Notes: generated by a model not told the origin, from the letters alone. A stretch of DNA of 64,000 nucleotides from Streptomyces sp. NBC_00670 (GCF_036226765.1 NZ_CP109017.1:3413501-3477500); one strand, 5' to 3'; positions 53,090 to 62,270 are shown, counted from the first letter of the stretch. A program made the numbers and translations.

Positions 53090-53422
53090 CTAGCGGGCGC
53101 CGAACCGCGCCCCGTCGAAGTTGGCCGCGGACATCTGCTGCTTCGCGTTGTCGCCCTGCTCCTGGTCGCCGGAGCCGAAGGCCGACTCCATGCCCGACTG
53201 ACCGCCGAGGATCGCCGACAGCGACGAGTTCAGGTCCGAGGTGATCGAGTCCGCCCGCGCCTTGAACTGGTCGAAGGCCACCCGGCCCGCGCCGTTGAAC
53301 TTGCCCTCCAGCGGCTGCGCGGCCTGCACCAGCTGGCGGATCAGCGTGCCCAGGTCGTCGCCCGACCCGCGCGAGTCCCGCATCAGCGTCTGCAGGGTCT
53401 GGTTACCCATGTCGAACTTCAT
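53090..53422 (-). CDS. WXG100-family protein, first gene of the toxin operon
   Basis: A 110-residue helical protein: MKFDMGNQTLQTLMRDSRGS, then LIRQLVQAAQPLEGKFNGAG and RVAFDQFKARADSITSDLNS, with the turn at GKFNGAGRVAF in the WXG position. GGGGGAG lies 7 nt before the ATG at 53422. It ends 60 bp before the second WXG gene. The pair probably forms a heterodimer. Confidence 0.85.
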   Translation of the reverse strand: MKFDMGNQTLQTLMRDSRGSGDDLGTLIRQLVQAAQPLEGKFNGAGRVAFDQFKARADSITSDLNSSLSAILGGQSGMESAFGSGDQEQGDNAKQQMSAANFDGARFGAR

Positions 53423-54160
53423 GCGATCGCTCCCCCTGACTGTTCCGACTCTCTGCGTCCTGCGTTCGTACGTTCTTACGCGTGCCTTACGCCTGACTCC
53501 CGTACCACTGTTCCCCAGGCTGCTCAACTCGCGCAACCGAGCTACGTAACAGGCTTGCCACAGCAAACACAGCAGTCCGCGACACGAGCAACGAAGGAGG
53601 CCTGCTCACGGTTCCCCCGGCGCCCGGGCCGGCGCCCCGTCGACCCCCCGCGTCCCCCGCTCCCCACCCGACTGTCCGTCGGCGGCGTTAACCTTCATCC
53701 GGACGGGTGATGCGTCGCCCGCGGAACTGCCGTGCCGTCAGCCGACGGCACGTCAATCTCCGTCGGACGGCGCGCGGGGGTCGCACCGTCGCGCGGCGGC
53801 CTCATCCGGGCCGTCGAGGAAGGGCCAGGGTCGCGGCGGCGCACATCGTCGACGTGACGGGGCCTCAGGGGCGTAAAGGGGCTAACGACCGGACCACGGC
53901 ACAGGTTCCGCCATCATGTCATTGCCCGGCGTAATCCACCGTGATACACAGAGTGACCATACGATTCCCCGCACACCGTCCCGAGTCCCCCAGGAGGCAC
54001 CGGGCGGTCCGGAAGACAAGAGAACATACGAAACCCGCCAATCAATGACGCCAAGTCGACATACGACAGCGGCATTGTCGGCGAGAATGAGCCTGGTCTC
54101 CGCGCAGCACTGCGGAGGCGCACAGGTTCGGAGAACTACCCGACAGGGGCGGTGACTTAG
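53423..54160. other. 738-bp intergenic region between divergent toxin and T4SS-like loci
   Basis: No gene is supported in it. It holds the promoter regions of both operons and a perfect hairpin CGTGCCGTC-AGCC-GACGGCACG at 53731-53752. The right half (54000-54100) is relatively AT-rich. A candidate site for divergent regulation, but I find no recognisable regulator motif. Confidence 0.5.
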
Positions 54161-54469
54161 ATGCTTTTCGCGGCCGAAAAGGGCGACATCAACACCATCA
54201 TCGGCGGAATCGCCCCAGACTGGGGTCCGTTCGGCAGCCTCGGCAACGAGGCCCGCGTGATGGTCGAGGTCGTCATGGCCGTCGCCATCCTGCTCTGCCT
54301 GGCCATCGCCATCTGGGGCGCGGCCAAGCAGCGCATCGGCGCCACGGCCCTGCGCGACACGTTCAGCGCGGAACAGGGCAAGGGTTTGATCATCGCCGGC
54401 CTGACCGGGGTCTTCATCATCGGTTCGCTCGGCACTGTGTTCACAATCGTGTACGGCATGGCCGTCTAG
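54161..54469 (+). CDS. Small two-helix membrane subunit of a T4SS-like locus
   Basis: A 102-residue membrane protein: an N-terminal amphipathic segment (DINTIIGGIAPDWGPFGSLG), TM1 (VMVEVVMAVAILLCLAIAIW), a basic loop with AKQRIGATAL, and TM2 (GLIIAGLTGVFIIGSLGTVF). Size and topology resemble VirB2/TrbC pilins, but there is no long signal peptide. First gene of a plus-strand set of secretion-like genes. Assignment rests on topology and context. Confidence 0.8.
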   Translation: MLFAAEKGDINTIIGGIAPDWGPFGSLGNEARVMVEVVMAVAILLCLAIAIWGAAKQRIGATALRDTFSAEQGKGLIIAGLTGVFIIGSLGTVFTIVYGMAV

Positions 54470-54745
54470 CACGCCGGCGGCGGCCGTCCGGCGCCCCGTC
54501 GGTCCCGGCCGGGCGTGCTCCCGGTCCCGTCGACCCGTCCGCCCTTCGCGCCCCACCGGCTGAGGTTCCGTTTAGCTGATGTCCAGTCACCATCGAGCCG
54601 TCGCACCGCACTCCCCGTACGGGCAGCGCGGTTACCGTCGTACTCCGGCGCGCTCCGCCGGTGCGCGGGGAACGGAACCGGAGCGGGCGGGCGCGAGTTG
54701 TCCCGGTACGAGGACGAGGTCGAGGTCGAAGGGGGCGTGGGCGGC

Positions 54746-55633
54746 ATGAGTCCCGGTGGCGAGCGCGGATACGGTGACGCCGCCTCACGAGGCGACGACG
54801 GAGGATACGGCGACGGCGGCTACGGAGGCACGGGCCAGACCCGTACGCGGCTTCCGGATCGCCCCGGCGACGTCTACGGGGGCGCGCGGCGCGGCCGCGG
54901 CACGTCCTCGCGGAGCATGGTGACGGTCGTCGCCGTCGTCGTCCTCCTCATCGCCGCGATCGCCTTCGCGAACCGCGGCGGGGGCGGGGGCGGCGGCGAC
55001 GGCTCGTCGTCGGACGGCGCCCGGTCGGGCGACAAGGCGAAGTCCGCCCCGACGACACCCACGGGCAAGGACCCGGTCAACACAAGAACCTCCGGCATCC
55101 CCACGGGCTACGCCCACGACCAGCAGGGGGCGCAGAGCGCGGCGACGAACTACGCCGTGGCCATGGGCGGCACCGGCATGTTCAACAAGGACACCCGGCA
55201 CGTCATCGTCGACACCGTCTACACGAAGTCCGCCGCGAGCAAGCTCGAGGGCCCCATGGACGACGCCTACTCCCCGAGCTTCCTCGAGCGGATGGGGCTG
55301 GACGCCGACGGCAGCCCGCCCTCGGGCAGCACCTTCGTCTCCCGCGCCGTCCCCGTGGGCAGCAAGGTCAAGGACTACGGCGGCGACACCGCGAGCATCT
55401 CCGTCTGGTACATGGGCCTCATCGGCATGGCCGGCACCGGCTCCACCGACCCCGTGACCACGTCCTGGTCGACGTGGACCTTCGCTCTGCGGTGGACCGA
55501 CGGGGACTGGAAGATCGTCTCGGACTCGCAGAAGGACGGCCCCACCCCGGTCCCGGGTGACGACAAGGCCGCCGCCTCCGACGAGATCAGCAAGGCCGTC
55601 GAGGAGTACGGAGGCTTCACGTATGCCCGGTAA
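54746..55633 (+). CDS. VirB8/TcpC-like conjugal transfer-type protein
   Basis: About 295 residues: a Gly/Tyr/Asp-rich tail (residues 1-60), one TM helix (VTVVAVVVLLIAAIAFANRG), a Gly/Ser linker, and a soluble domain (AATNYAVAMGGTGMFNKDTR, WSTWTFALRWTDGDWKIVSD) with the strand pattern of an NTF2-like VirB8/TcpC fold. The start is uncertain: the ATG at 54746 is used, but a TTG about 16 codons upstream is possible. It overlaps the next gene by 11 bp. Confidence 0.78.
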   Translation: MSPGGERGYGDAASRGDDGGYGDGGYGGTGQTRTRLPDRPGDVYGGARRGRGTSSRSMVTVVAVVVLLIAAIAFANRGGGGGGGDGSSSDGARSGDKAKSAPTTPTGKDPVNTRTSGIPTGYAHDQQGAQSAATNYAVAMGGTGMFNKDTRHVIVDTVYTKSAASKLEGPMDDAYSPSFLERMGLDADGSPPSGSTFVSRAVPVGSKVKDYGGDTASISVWYMGLIGMAGTGSTDPVTTSWSTWTFALRWTDGDWKIVSDSQKDGPTPVPGDDKAAASDEISKAVEEYGGFTYAR

Positions 55634-56954
55634 GCACCGCGTACTCAGGCTCGCGGCGGTCGTCACCGCCGTACAGACCGGCGCCGTCCTGCTGGCCACG
55701 CGCGCCTTCGCCGATCCCTCGCCCTCGGCGACCCCGAGCGGCGACGAGGACTGCAAGAACATCATCAGCGACGCCCGCAAGTACTGCGAGCGGGGCAACA
55801 CCTCCACCGACGGATCGGGTTCCTCCACCTCCCCCGGCGTCAGCGACACCCTCGACCCCCTCTCCTCCCTCGCCCGCGGCTGCGCCGACGCCGCCTCCTG
55901 GACCGTCGACAAGCTGTCCGAGGCCGTCAAGGACACGGCCACCGTCGACTTCACCAACACCAAGTTCCTCCAGCAGTACGCCGTCGTCTTCGCCGCCTCC
56001 ACGATCCTCACCCTCGTGCTGTGGCTGCTCGCCGTCGCCAAACGCGCCGTCCGCGGCGTGCCGCTCGGCACGGCGATCGGCGAGGCCATCGGCTTCCTGT
56101 GGCTGACGGTGCTGGCCTCCGCCTTCACCCCGCTGATCCTCTACACCGTCGTCTCCGCCACCGACGGCGTCACCGACGTCCTCGCCAAGACGACCGGCGA
56201 CCAGACGGACACCTTCTTCGGCACGTTCTCCGGCGCGCTCAGCAAGCAGCAGGACATCGGCGGCGGCCCGATCATGCTGATCGTGGTCTCCCTGGTGTCG
56301 ATCCTCGCCGCCGGCGTCCTCTGGCTGGAGCTCGTCATCCGCGCCGCCCTGCTCTACGTCGGCGCCCTGCTCGGCACGGTCGTCTACGCCGGCCTGGTCG
56401 ACAAGAACCTGTGGAGCCATGTGCGCCGCTGGGCGGGCATCATGATCGCCGTGATCATGGTGAAGCCGGTCATCGTCATCGTCCTGGGGCTCGCGGGCGC
56501 GCTCTCCTCCGACGACGGCCCGGACGCCTTCTCCGCGGTCGTCTCCGGGCTCGCCATCATCCTGCTGGCCATCTTCGCCAGCGCCATGATCTACCGCTTC
56601 GTGCCCGGCTTCGGCGACGAGATCGCGGCCGGCCGCAACAACCGCATGATGCAGGGCGCCGAGAACAAGGCCGCGGCCGTCATCAGCTCCCCGGCCACCT
56701 TCGTCGCCCAGGGCATCAAGGCCCACAGCACCCGCGCCGACAACAGCGGGGGCGGCGGCTCCGCGTCCGGCGGCGCCCGCCCGTCCAACCCCGCCTCCGG
56801 CGGCGTCGCCGCCCACAGCTCTCGTACGGGGAACGGCGGCGGGGGAGCAGTCCCCTCCCCCGCGGCCGCACCGCGTCCGAGCCCCGTCAACACGCCACAC
56901 GCCAGCAACGCCCGCAACAGCGGTACCAAGAGCACGGGAGGTGAAGGGCGTTGA
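55623..56954 (+). CDS. VirB6/TrbL-like multi-pass membrane protein
   Basis: A 443-residue protein with a signal-like N-terminus (VLRLAAVVTAVQTGAVLLAT), a soluble Ser-rich stretch, then about six helices (YAVVFAASTILTLVLWLLAV to LAIILLAIFASAMIYRF) and a disordered Gly/Ser/Pro tail. The layout matches TrbL/VirB6 channel subunits of T4SS. Its stop overlaps the next start (TTGA). Confidence 0.85.
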   Translation: MPGKHRVLRLAAVVTAVQTGAVLLATRAFADPSPSATPSGDEDCKNIISDARKYCERGNTSTDGSGSSTSPGVSDTLDPLSSLARGCADAASWTVDKLSEAVKDTATVDFTNTKFLQQYAVVFAASTILTLVLWLLAVAKRAVRGVPLGTAIGEAIGFLWLTVLASAFTPLILYTVVSATDGVTDVLAKTTGDQTDTFFGTFSGALSKQQDIGGGPIMLIVVSLVSILAAGVLWLELVIRAALLYVGALLGTVVYAGLVDKNLWSHVRRWAGIMIAVIMVKPVIVIVLGLAGALSSDDGPDAFSAVVSGLAIILLAIFASAMIYRFVPGFGDEIAAGRNNRMMQGAENKAAAVISSPATFVAQGIKAHSTRADNSGGGGSASGGARPSNPASGGVAAHSSRTGNGGGGAVPSPAAAPRPSPVNTPHASNARNSGTKSTGGEGR

Positions 56955-58510
56955 CGACCGAGTCCCACCTGTCGCATCCGATCGCGCCCCGCCGGACCTA
57001 TCTGATCGGCCGCGCCCGGCCGAACGCGATCATCGGACGCAACCGCGAGACGGGCGAGATCGCCCTGATCATCGCGGGCGCGTTCCTCGGCATGATGTGC
57101 GGGCTCCTCGTCCCGGTGCTCCCCCTGCGCATCGTGCTCCTGATGGGCTTCCCGCTGCTCGCGCTCGCCGCCGTCTACGTGCCCTACCGGCGCCGCACGG
57201 TCTACAAGTGGTTCGAGATCAACCGCAGCTACAAGCGCACGGTCAAGCGGAACGCCACGTACCGCAGCGTCGCCATGGAGGCCGGCACCCGGCTGGACGG
57301 CCGCGAGGTCGAGATCGGCCCGCCGCCCGGCATCGGCCGCATCTCCTGGCTCGCCGCCCCCTTCGGCCCCGACGAGATCGCCGTCCTGCTGCACGCCGAC
57401 CGGCGTACGGTCACCGCCGCCATCGAGATCGAGGGCCCCGGCGTCGGCCTGCGCGACAGCGAGGACCAGGAGGCCCTCGTCGACCGCTTCGGCACCCTCC
57501 TCAAGCACGTGGCCAACGGCGACGGCTTCGTCACCCGGCTCCAGATGCTCGCCCGCACCCTGCCCGCCGACCCCGACGCCCACGCCAAGGACGTCGCCGT
57601 ACGCGGCGACGAGCGCTCCCCGGGCTGGCTGCAGCGCTCGTACGACGAACTGCAGTCCATGGTCTCCACCAGCAGCGAGCAGCACCGCGCCTACCTCGTC
57701 GCCTGCATGCACTTCACCCGCGAGCTGGCCGCCGAGGCCAACGCGATGGCGCGCGCCGCCCGCTCCCAGCACGGCCAGAAGCTGGACCGCGACGCCGGGC
57801 TCGCCGTCGTCATGGCCCGCGAGCTCACCGACATCTGCTCGCGCCTCCAGGAGGCCGACATCCGGGTCCGTCAGCCGCTCGGCCAGGGCCGGCTCGCCTC
57901 CCTGATCCACTCCATGTACGACCCGGACCACCCCATCGACCACATCCAGGCGATGACCAAGCGCAACGCCTGGCCGGCCGAACTGGACGCCATGGAGCCC
58001 ACGTTCCTCCAGGCCAAGACCCGCGAGTCGACCACCCGCGAGCCCTGGTGCCACGCCACCGCCTGGGTCAAGGAGTGGCCGATGACCCCGGTCGGCGTGA
58101 ACTTCCTGGCGCCGCTGCTCGTCCACACCCCGGACGTGATCCGCACCGTCGCCGTCACGATGGACCTCGAACCCACCGAGATCGCCATCGAACGCATGCT
58201 GACCGAGAAGACGAACGACGTCGCCGAGGCCAGCCGCGCCGCCAAGATGAACCGCACCGTCGACCCGCGCGACATGGCCGCCAACAACCGGCTCGACCAG
58301 CGCGGCGAGGACCTCGCCAGCGGTGCGGCCGGCGTCAACCTGGTCGGCTGGATCACCGTCTCCTCACGCACCCCCGAGGCCCTGGCCCGCGACAAGCGCA
58401 CCATCCGCGCCTCGGCCGGAAAGTCGTACCTGAAGCTGGAGTGGTGCGACCGCGAGCACCATCGCGCCTTCGTGAACACTCTTCCGTTCGCCACCGGCAT
58501 CCGAAGGTAG
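56951..58510 (+). CDS. SCO6880-family T4SS-like membrane protein
   Basis: A 519-residue protein with two adjacent helices near the N-terminus (IALIIAGAFLGMMCGLLVPV, LMGFPLLALAAVYV), like PrgI, then a large cytoplasmic domain resembling the N-terminal part of VirB4 ATPases without a P-loop (YLVACMHFTRELAAEANAMA, WCHATAWVKEWPMTPVGVNF, WCDREHHRAFVNTLPFATGI). Together with the next gene it splits VirB4 functions into two proteins. Translationally coupled to the previous gene. Confidence 0.88.
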   Translation: MTTESHLSHPIAPRRTYLIGRARPNAIIGRNRETGEIALIIAGAFLGMMCGLLVPVLPLRIVLLMGFPLLALAAVYVPYRRRTVYKWFEINRSYKRTVKRNATYRSVAMEAGTRLDGREVEIGPPPGIGRISWLAAPFGPDEIAVLLHADRRTVTAAIEIEGPGVGLRDSEDQEALVDRFGTLLKHVANGDGFVTRLQMLARTLPADPDAHAKDVAVRGDERSPGWLQRSYDELQSMVSTSSEQHRAYLVACMHFTRELAAEANAMARAARSQHGQKLDRDAGLAVVMARELTDICSRLQEADIRVRQPLGQGRLASLIHSMYDPDHPIDHIQAMTKRNAWPAELDAMEPTFLQAKTRESTTREPWCHATAWVKEWPMTPVGVNFLAPLLVHTPDVIRTVAVTMDLEPTEIAIERMLTEKTNDVAEASRAAKMNRTVDPRDMAANNRLDQRGEDLASGAAGVNLVGWITVSSRTPEALARDKRTIRASAGKSYLKLEWCDREHHRAFVNTLPFATGIRR

Positions 58511-58519
58511 GGCTGCCCC

Positions 58520-59953
58520 ATGCGGGACCCGCTGTCCATCCTCACCGAAGCCTTCACGTCCTTCCTCTTCGGGAAGGTCGAGACCACCCGGCTCCCGGTC
58601 CGCACCTCCACGGGCCAGGCCCAGGCCGTCTATCTGCCCACCGCCGCCCCCGGCCTCGGCGACTCCGGTGTGATCATCGGCCGTGAGGTGTACTCCGGGA
58701 AGGGCTACATCTACGACCCCTTCCAGCTCTACGGCCAGCAGCTCCCCGCCCCCCACTGGCTGGTCCTGGGGGAGTCCGGCAACGGCAAGTCGGCCCTGGA
58801 GAAGACGTACGTCCTGCGCCAGCTGCGCTTCCGCGACCGCCAGGTCGTCGTCCTGGACGCCCAGGGCGAGGACGGCGTCGGCGAATGGAACCTCATCGCC
58901 GAGGAGCTCGGCATAACGCCGATCCGCCTGGACCCGACGGCGGCCCTGAACCACGGCATCCGGCTCAACCCGCTGGACCCGTCCATCACCACCACCGGCC
59001 AGCTCGCCCTGCTGCGCACCATCATCGAGGTCGCGATGGGGCACGGCCTGGACGAGCGCTCCGGCTTCGCCCTCAAGGTCGCACACGCGTACGTCAACGA
59101 GACGATCGTCGAGCGTCAGCCGGTCCTCACGGACATCGTGGAGCAGCTCCGCCACCCGGAGCCCGAATCCGCCGAGGCGATGAACGTGGACCTGGACGAC
59201 GTACGGGCCTGGGGCCTGGACGTCGCCCTGGTCCTGGACCGCCTGGTCGACGGCGACCTGCGCGGCATGTTCGACGGCCCCACCACGGTCGGCATCGACC
59301 TCGACGCCCCACTGATCGTCTTCGACCTCTCCCACATCGACCGCAACTCCATCGCCATGCCCATCCTCATGGCGATCGTCGGCGTCTGGCTGGAGCACAC
59401 CTGGATCCGCCCCGACCGGAAGAAGCGCATCTTCCTGGTCGAGGAGGCCTGGCACATCATCAACAGCCCGTTCGTCGCACAGCTGTTCCAGCGCCTGCTG
59501 AAGTTCGGCCGCCGGCTCGGCCTGTCCTTCGTGGCGGTCGTCCACCACCTGTCCGACGTCGTCGACGGCGCGGCGGCCAAGGAGGCCGCGGCCATCCTGA
59601 AGATGGCCTCGACCCGCACCATCTACGCCCAGAAGGCCGACGAGGCACGGGCCACCGGCCGCGTCCTGGGCCTGCCCCGCTGGGCGGTGGAGATCATCCC
59701 CACGCTCACGCCCGGCATCGCGGTCTGGGACGTCAACGGCAACGTCCAGGTCGTCAAACACCTGATCACCGAGACCGAACGCCCACTCGTCTTCACCGAC
59801 CGCGCGATGACCGAGTCGTCCTTCGACCACCCCGAGGACGACGCCCTGCGCGCCGCCGAACTGGAGGCGGAGGAGCGGGCTGCAGCCTTCATGGAACACC
59901 ATCTGGGCGAACTGAGCGGCCTCGACGGCTCCTCGGAGTCGACAGTGGCGTAA
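58520..59953 (+). CDS. VirB4-like secretion ATPase
   Basis: A 477-residue ATPase with Walker A LGESGNGKSA (about residue 95), QVVVLDAQGED, Walker B IFLVEEAW, and a VirB4-type C-terminus (RRLGLSFVAVVHHLSDVV, MASTRTIYAQKADEARATGR). It would power assembly or transport in the T4SS-like apparatus. It follows the SCO6880 gene by 9 bp and precedes the coupling-protein gene. Confidence 0.92.
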   Translation: MRDPLSILTEAFTSFLFGKVETTRLPVRTSTGQAQAVYLPTAAPGLGDSGVIIGREVYSGKGYIYDPFQLYGQQLPAPHWLVLGESGNGKSALEKTYVLRQLRFRDRQVVVLDAQGEDGVGEWNLIAEELGITPIRLDPTAALNHGIRLNPLDPSITTTGQLALLRTIIEVAMGHGLDERSGFALKVAHAYVNETIVERQPVLTDIVEQLRHPEPESAEAMNVDLDDVRAWGLDVALVLDRLVDGDLRGMFDGPTTVGIDLDAPLIVFDLSHIDRNSIAMPILMAIVGVWLEHTWIRPDRKKRIFLVEEAWHIINSPFVAQLFQRLLKFGRRLGLSFVAVVHHLSDVVDGAAAKEAAAILKMASTRTIYAQKADEARATGRVLGLPRWAVEIIPTLTPGIAVWDVNGNVQVVKHLITETERPLVFTDRAMTESSFDHPEDDALRAAELEAEERAAAFMEHHLGELSGLDGSSESTVA

Positions 59954-60060
59954 AAGAGGGTGAGCGGTGAACGGGACGGCGCGGGCCTCGGCCCGTCGGC
60001 GCCGTCCGGCAGCCGGGCGTGGGCAAGGGCGCGGGAACAGCGGGGAGGCGTGGACCCGAC

Positions 60061-61716
60061 ATGAGACCGGGAGACCGCGGTCACCAGCAGGGCGGACAGT
60101 ACGACGACGGCAACGCGAACGGCGGCCGGGGCGGCGTCCCCGACGGGCTGCTCATAGGAATTCTGCTGTTCCTGCTCGGCACGACGGTGCTGGTGTGGAC
60201 GGCCACGGGCCTTTCCGGCCTGTTCAGCGCCGGCGGCTGGCCGCACGCCGTGACGTTCTCGCGCACCCCGCTGGCGATGCGGCACCTCATGAGCCACCCG
60301 CACGACGTCCGGGGCGCCTGGCCGGACACCCCGGCGGACCAGCTCTCCGGGTACGGGCTGTTCTGGGGCCTGTTCATCGCCCAGCTGATGATCCTGTTCG
60401 TCCTGACGGTGTTCGTCATGGGCACGTGGACGAGATGGCGAGCGGTACGGGCCGGGCGGCGGGAGATGCGGGGGGTGGCGCCGGAGGCGCCGGTGCAGCG
60501 GGCGGCTTCCTCGGGGCCCGTGGGGCCAGCGGCTCCTTCGGGACAGGCGGGGCCCGTTGTCGGGCCTGCTGGGCCCTTGGCGCAGGCGCCTGCTCCGGTG
60601 GAACAGGCGGTACCGGCCTCGCCTACGCCACCGACCGCACCGCCGGCGCCCGGGGTGCCGGCCCCACGTCCAGCGGTGGACGACACAGCGACGACAGGGG
60701 ACGACAGCCCGGCGACGCCGGGGCCCGGGGCTTCGGGCCCCGGGGCGGCCGGCCCGGTCCCCGCGGCGGTGGCCGCGCCCGGCGGCTGGGAGCACCCCTC
60801 GGTCCTCCTCGGCCACGCCGATTCCCGGCGCCCCGCGGCCGTCCAGGCCGTACGGGACGCCGCGGGCCCCGCCCTCGTCGTCACCTCTGACCCCACGCTG
60901 TGGGCGGAGACCAAGGACGCCCGCGCCAAGCTCGGCCCCGTACTCCTCTACGACCCCTCACACCTGTGTGACACCCCGGCCCGGCTCCACTGGTCCCCCT
61001 CGGCCGGCTGCGAGGAGAAGACGACGGCGAAGGCCCGCGCGGAGGCGCTCCTCGCCCCCGTCCGCCCCACCGCCAAGATGGACCAGGCCCTCGCGGACAC
61101 CGCCGAGACCCTGCTGCGCTGCTATCTGCACGCCGCCGCGGTGGACGGCCGCACCGTCCGCCACCTCCACCGCTGGGCCCAGGGCACCGGCGTCCAGGAG
61201 GCCGTACGAGCACTGCGGACGAACCCCAAGGCCTCCCCCGGCACGGCCGGCGAACTCGAGGCCGCCCTCACCTCGCACCCCGACCGCCGTGACATGGCAC
61301 AGGAGTTGACGGCCCGCGCACTGTCCTCACTGTTCACGGTCAATATCCGCGAGGCCTGCACTCCCAACCGAAGTGACGCCCTCGCCTTGGATTCCTTCGC
61401 CAACGAAGGGGGAACGCTTTATGTGGTCGGTGAACCCATCGAGGACCCCAGGCAGCATCCCGGCGCGATGCCCCTGCTGACGGCCCTCGTCGCACACGTG
61501 GTCGAGCGCGGCCGCCGCATGGCCGAACGGTCATCCGCCGGTCGCCTCGACCCACCACTTGCCCTCGTCCTCGAGGACGTGGCGGCGGTGGCCCCCCTCC
61601 CCCAGCTGCCGGACCTCCTGGACGCGGGGGCCGACCGCGGCCTCCCCACCCTCGCCCTGCTCCGCTCCCGCGAACAGCTCCGCTCCCGCTGGCCGCGCTA
61701 TCAGCTCCCGGTGTAG
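60061..61716 (+). CDS. VirD4/TraG-like coupling protein without a visible P-loop
   Basis: A 551-residue protein: two N-terminal helices (LLIGILLFLLGTTVLVW, YGLFWGLFIAQLMILFVLTV), a Pro/Ala/Gly-rich linker (about 150 residues), and a VirD4-like domain: ALVVTSDPTLWAETKDARAK, HLHRWAQGTGVQEAVRALRT, LALDSFANEGGTLYVVGEPI and LALVLEDVAAVAPLPQLPDL (Walker B-like). The segment where Walker A should stand reads LLGHADSRRPAAVQAVRD and lacks GKT/S. The C-terminus ends early (SREQLRSRWPRYQLPV). Its 3' end overlaps the convergent GNAT gene by 16 bp. Confidence 0.85.
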   Translation: MRPGDRGHQQGGQYDDGNANGGRGGVPDGLLIGILLFLLGTTVLVWTATGLSGLFSAGGWPHAVTFSRTPLAMRHLMSHPHDVRGAWPDTPADQLSGYGLFWGLFIAQLMILFVLTVFVMGTWTRWRAVRAGRREMRGVAPEAPVQRAASSGPVGPAAPSGQAGPVVGPAGPLAQAPAPVEQAVPASPTPPTAPPAPGVPAPRPAVDDTATTGDDSPATPGPGASGPGAAGPVPAAVAAPGGWEHPSVLLGHADSRRPAAVQAVRDAAGPALVVTSDPTLWAETKDARAKLGPVLLYDPSHLCDTPARLHWSPSAGCEEKTTAKARAEALLAPVRPTAKMDQALADTAETLLRCYLHAAAVDGRTVRHLHRWAQGTGVQEAVRALRTNPKASPGTAGELEAALTSHPDRRDMAQELTARALSSLFTVNIREACTPNRSDALALDSFANEGGTLYVVGEPIEDPRQHPGAMPLLTALVAHVVERGRRMAERSSAGRLDPPLALVLEDVAAVAPLPQLPDLLDAGADRGLPTLALLRSREQLRSRWPRYQLPV

Positions 61717-62270
61717 GCGCCACTTGCCGACCGCCGCATGACGAACTCGCGCTCGCGGTGGCCGGTGTCACCGGGCACAGGACCGGTCACACCGGTGGGC
61801 ACGAACCCGGCCTTCCGGTAGAACGCCTCCGCCCGCCCGTTGTCCTCGTGCACGAACAACCGCACGCGGTGCAGCCCAAGCCCCCACGACCAGTCCAGCG
61901 CGGCATCGAACAACGCCCCCGCCAAACCGCTGCCACGCTGCTCCGGCCGCACGAAGACGCCCACCAGATGCCCCTGGTCGCGCTCCACGACCTGCCCGAG
62001 GAAGTCCTCCGTCCCGGCCGCCTCCACCATCACGGTCACCGAACCGTCCCACTCACCGTCCGGCCCCTCGGCGATGAACTGCTGCCGCTCGAGCGTCCCT
62101 TCCGCCGCGGTCGACGTCCGCTCCTGCCAATAGGCATCCGGCCTCGCGACGGCGTTCTCGTACGTCTCCAGAAAGGCGAGATGGGCCAGCGGGTCCTGCA
62201 ACGCCTCGAGCCGCAACCGCTTCACGGCCGGCCACTCATCGGTACGTATGGGTCGGATCACGTGCTTCAT
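61701..62270 (-). CDS. GNAT-family N-acetyltransferase
   Basis: A 189-residue acetyltransferase (MKHVIRPIRTDEWPAVKRLR): acetyl-CoA loop GVFVRPEQRGSGLAGALFDA and the C-terminal VHEDNGRAEAFYRKAGFVPT. Resembles general amine or ribosomal-protein acetyltransferases; the substrate is unknown. TAGCGT lies 7 nt before the ATG, so it may be leaderless. Convergent with the T4SS locus and downstream of the rRNA operon. Confidence 0.9.
   Translation of the reverse strand: MKHVIRPIRTDEWPAVKRLRLEALQDPLAHLAFLETYENAVARPDAYWQERTSTAAEGTLERQQFIAEGPDGEWDGSVTVMVEAAGTEDFLGQVVERDQGHLVGVFVRPEQRGSGLAGALFDAALDWSWGLGLHRVRLFVHEDNGRAEAFYRKAGFVPTGVTGPVPGDTGHREREFVMRRSASGAYTGS

Noticed and set aside
53882..54556. Minus-strand frame of 224 codons over the small T4SS membrane subunit
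   Set aside because: The plus-strand frame has two clean TM helices and fits the operon; the reverse frame has no recognisable features.
54161..61716. An integrative conjugative element
   Set aside because: No integrase, relaxase, excisionase, tRNA attachment site or flanking repeats are present in the window.
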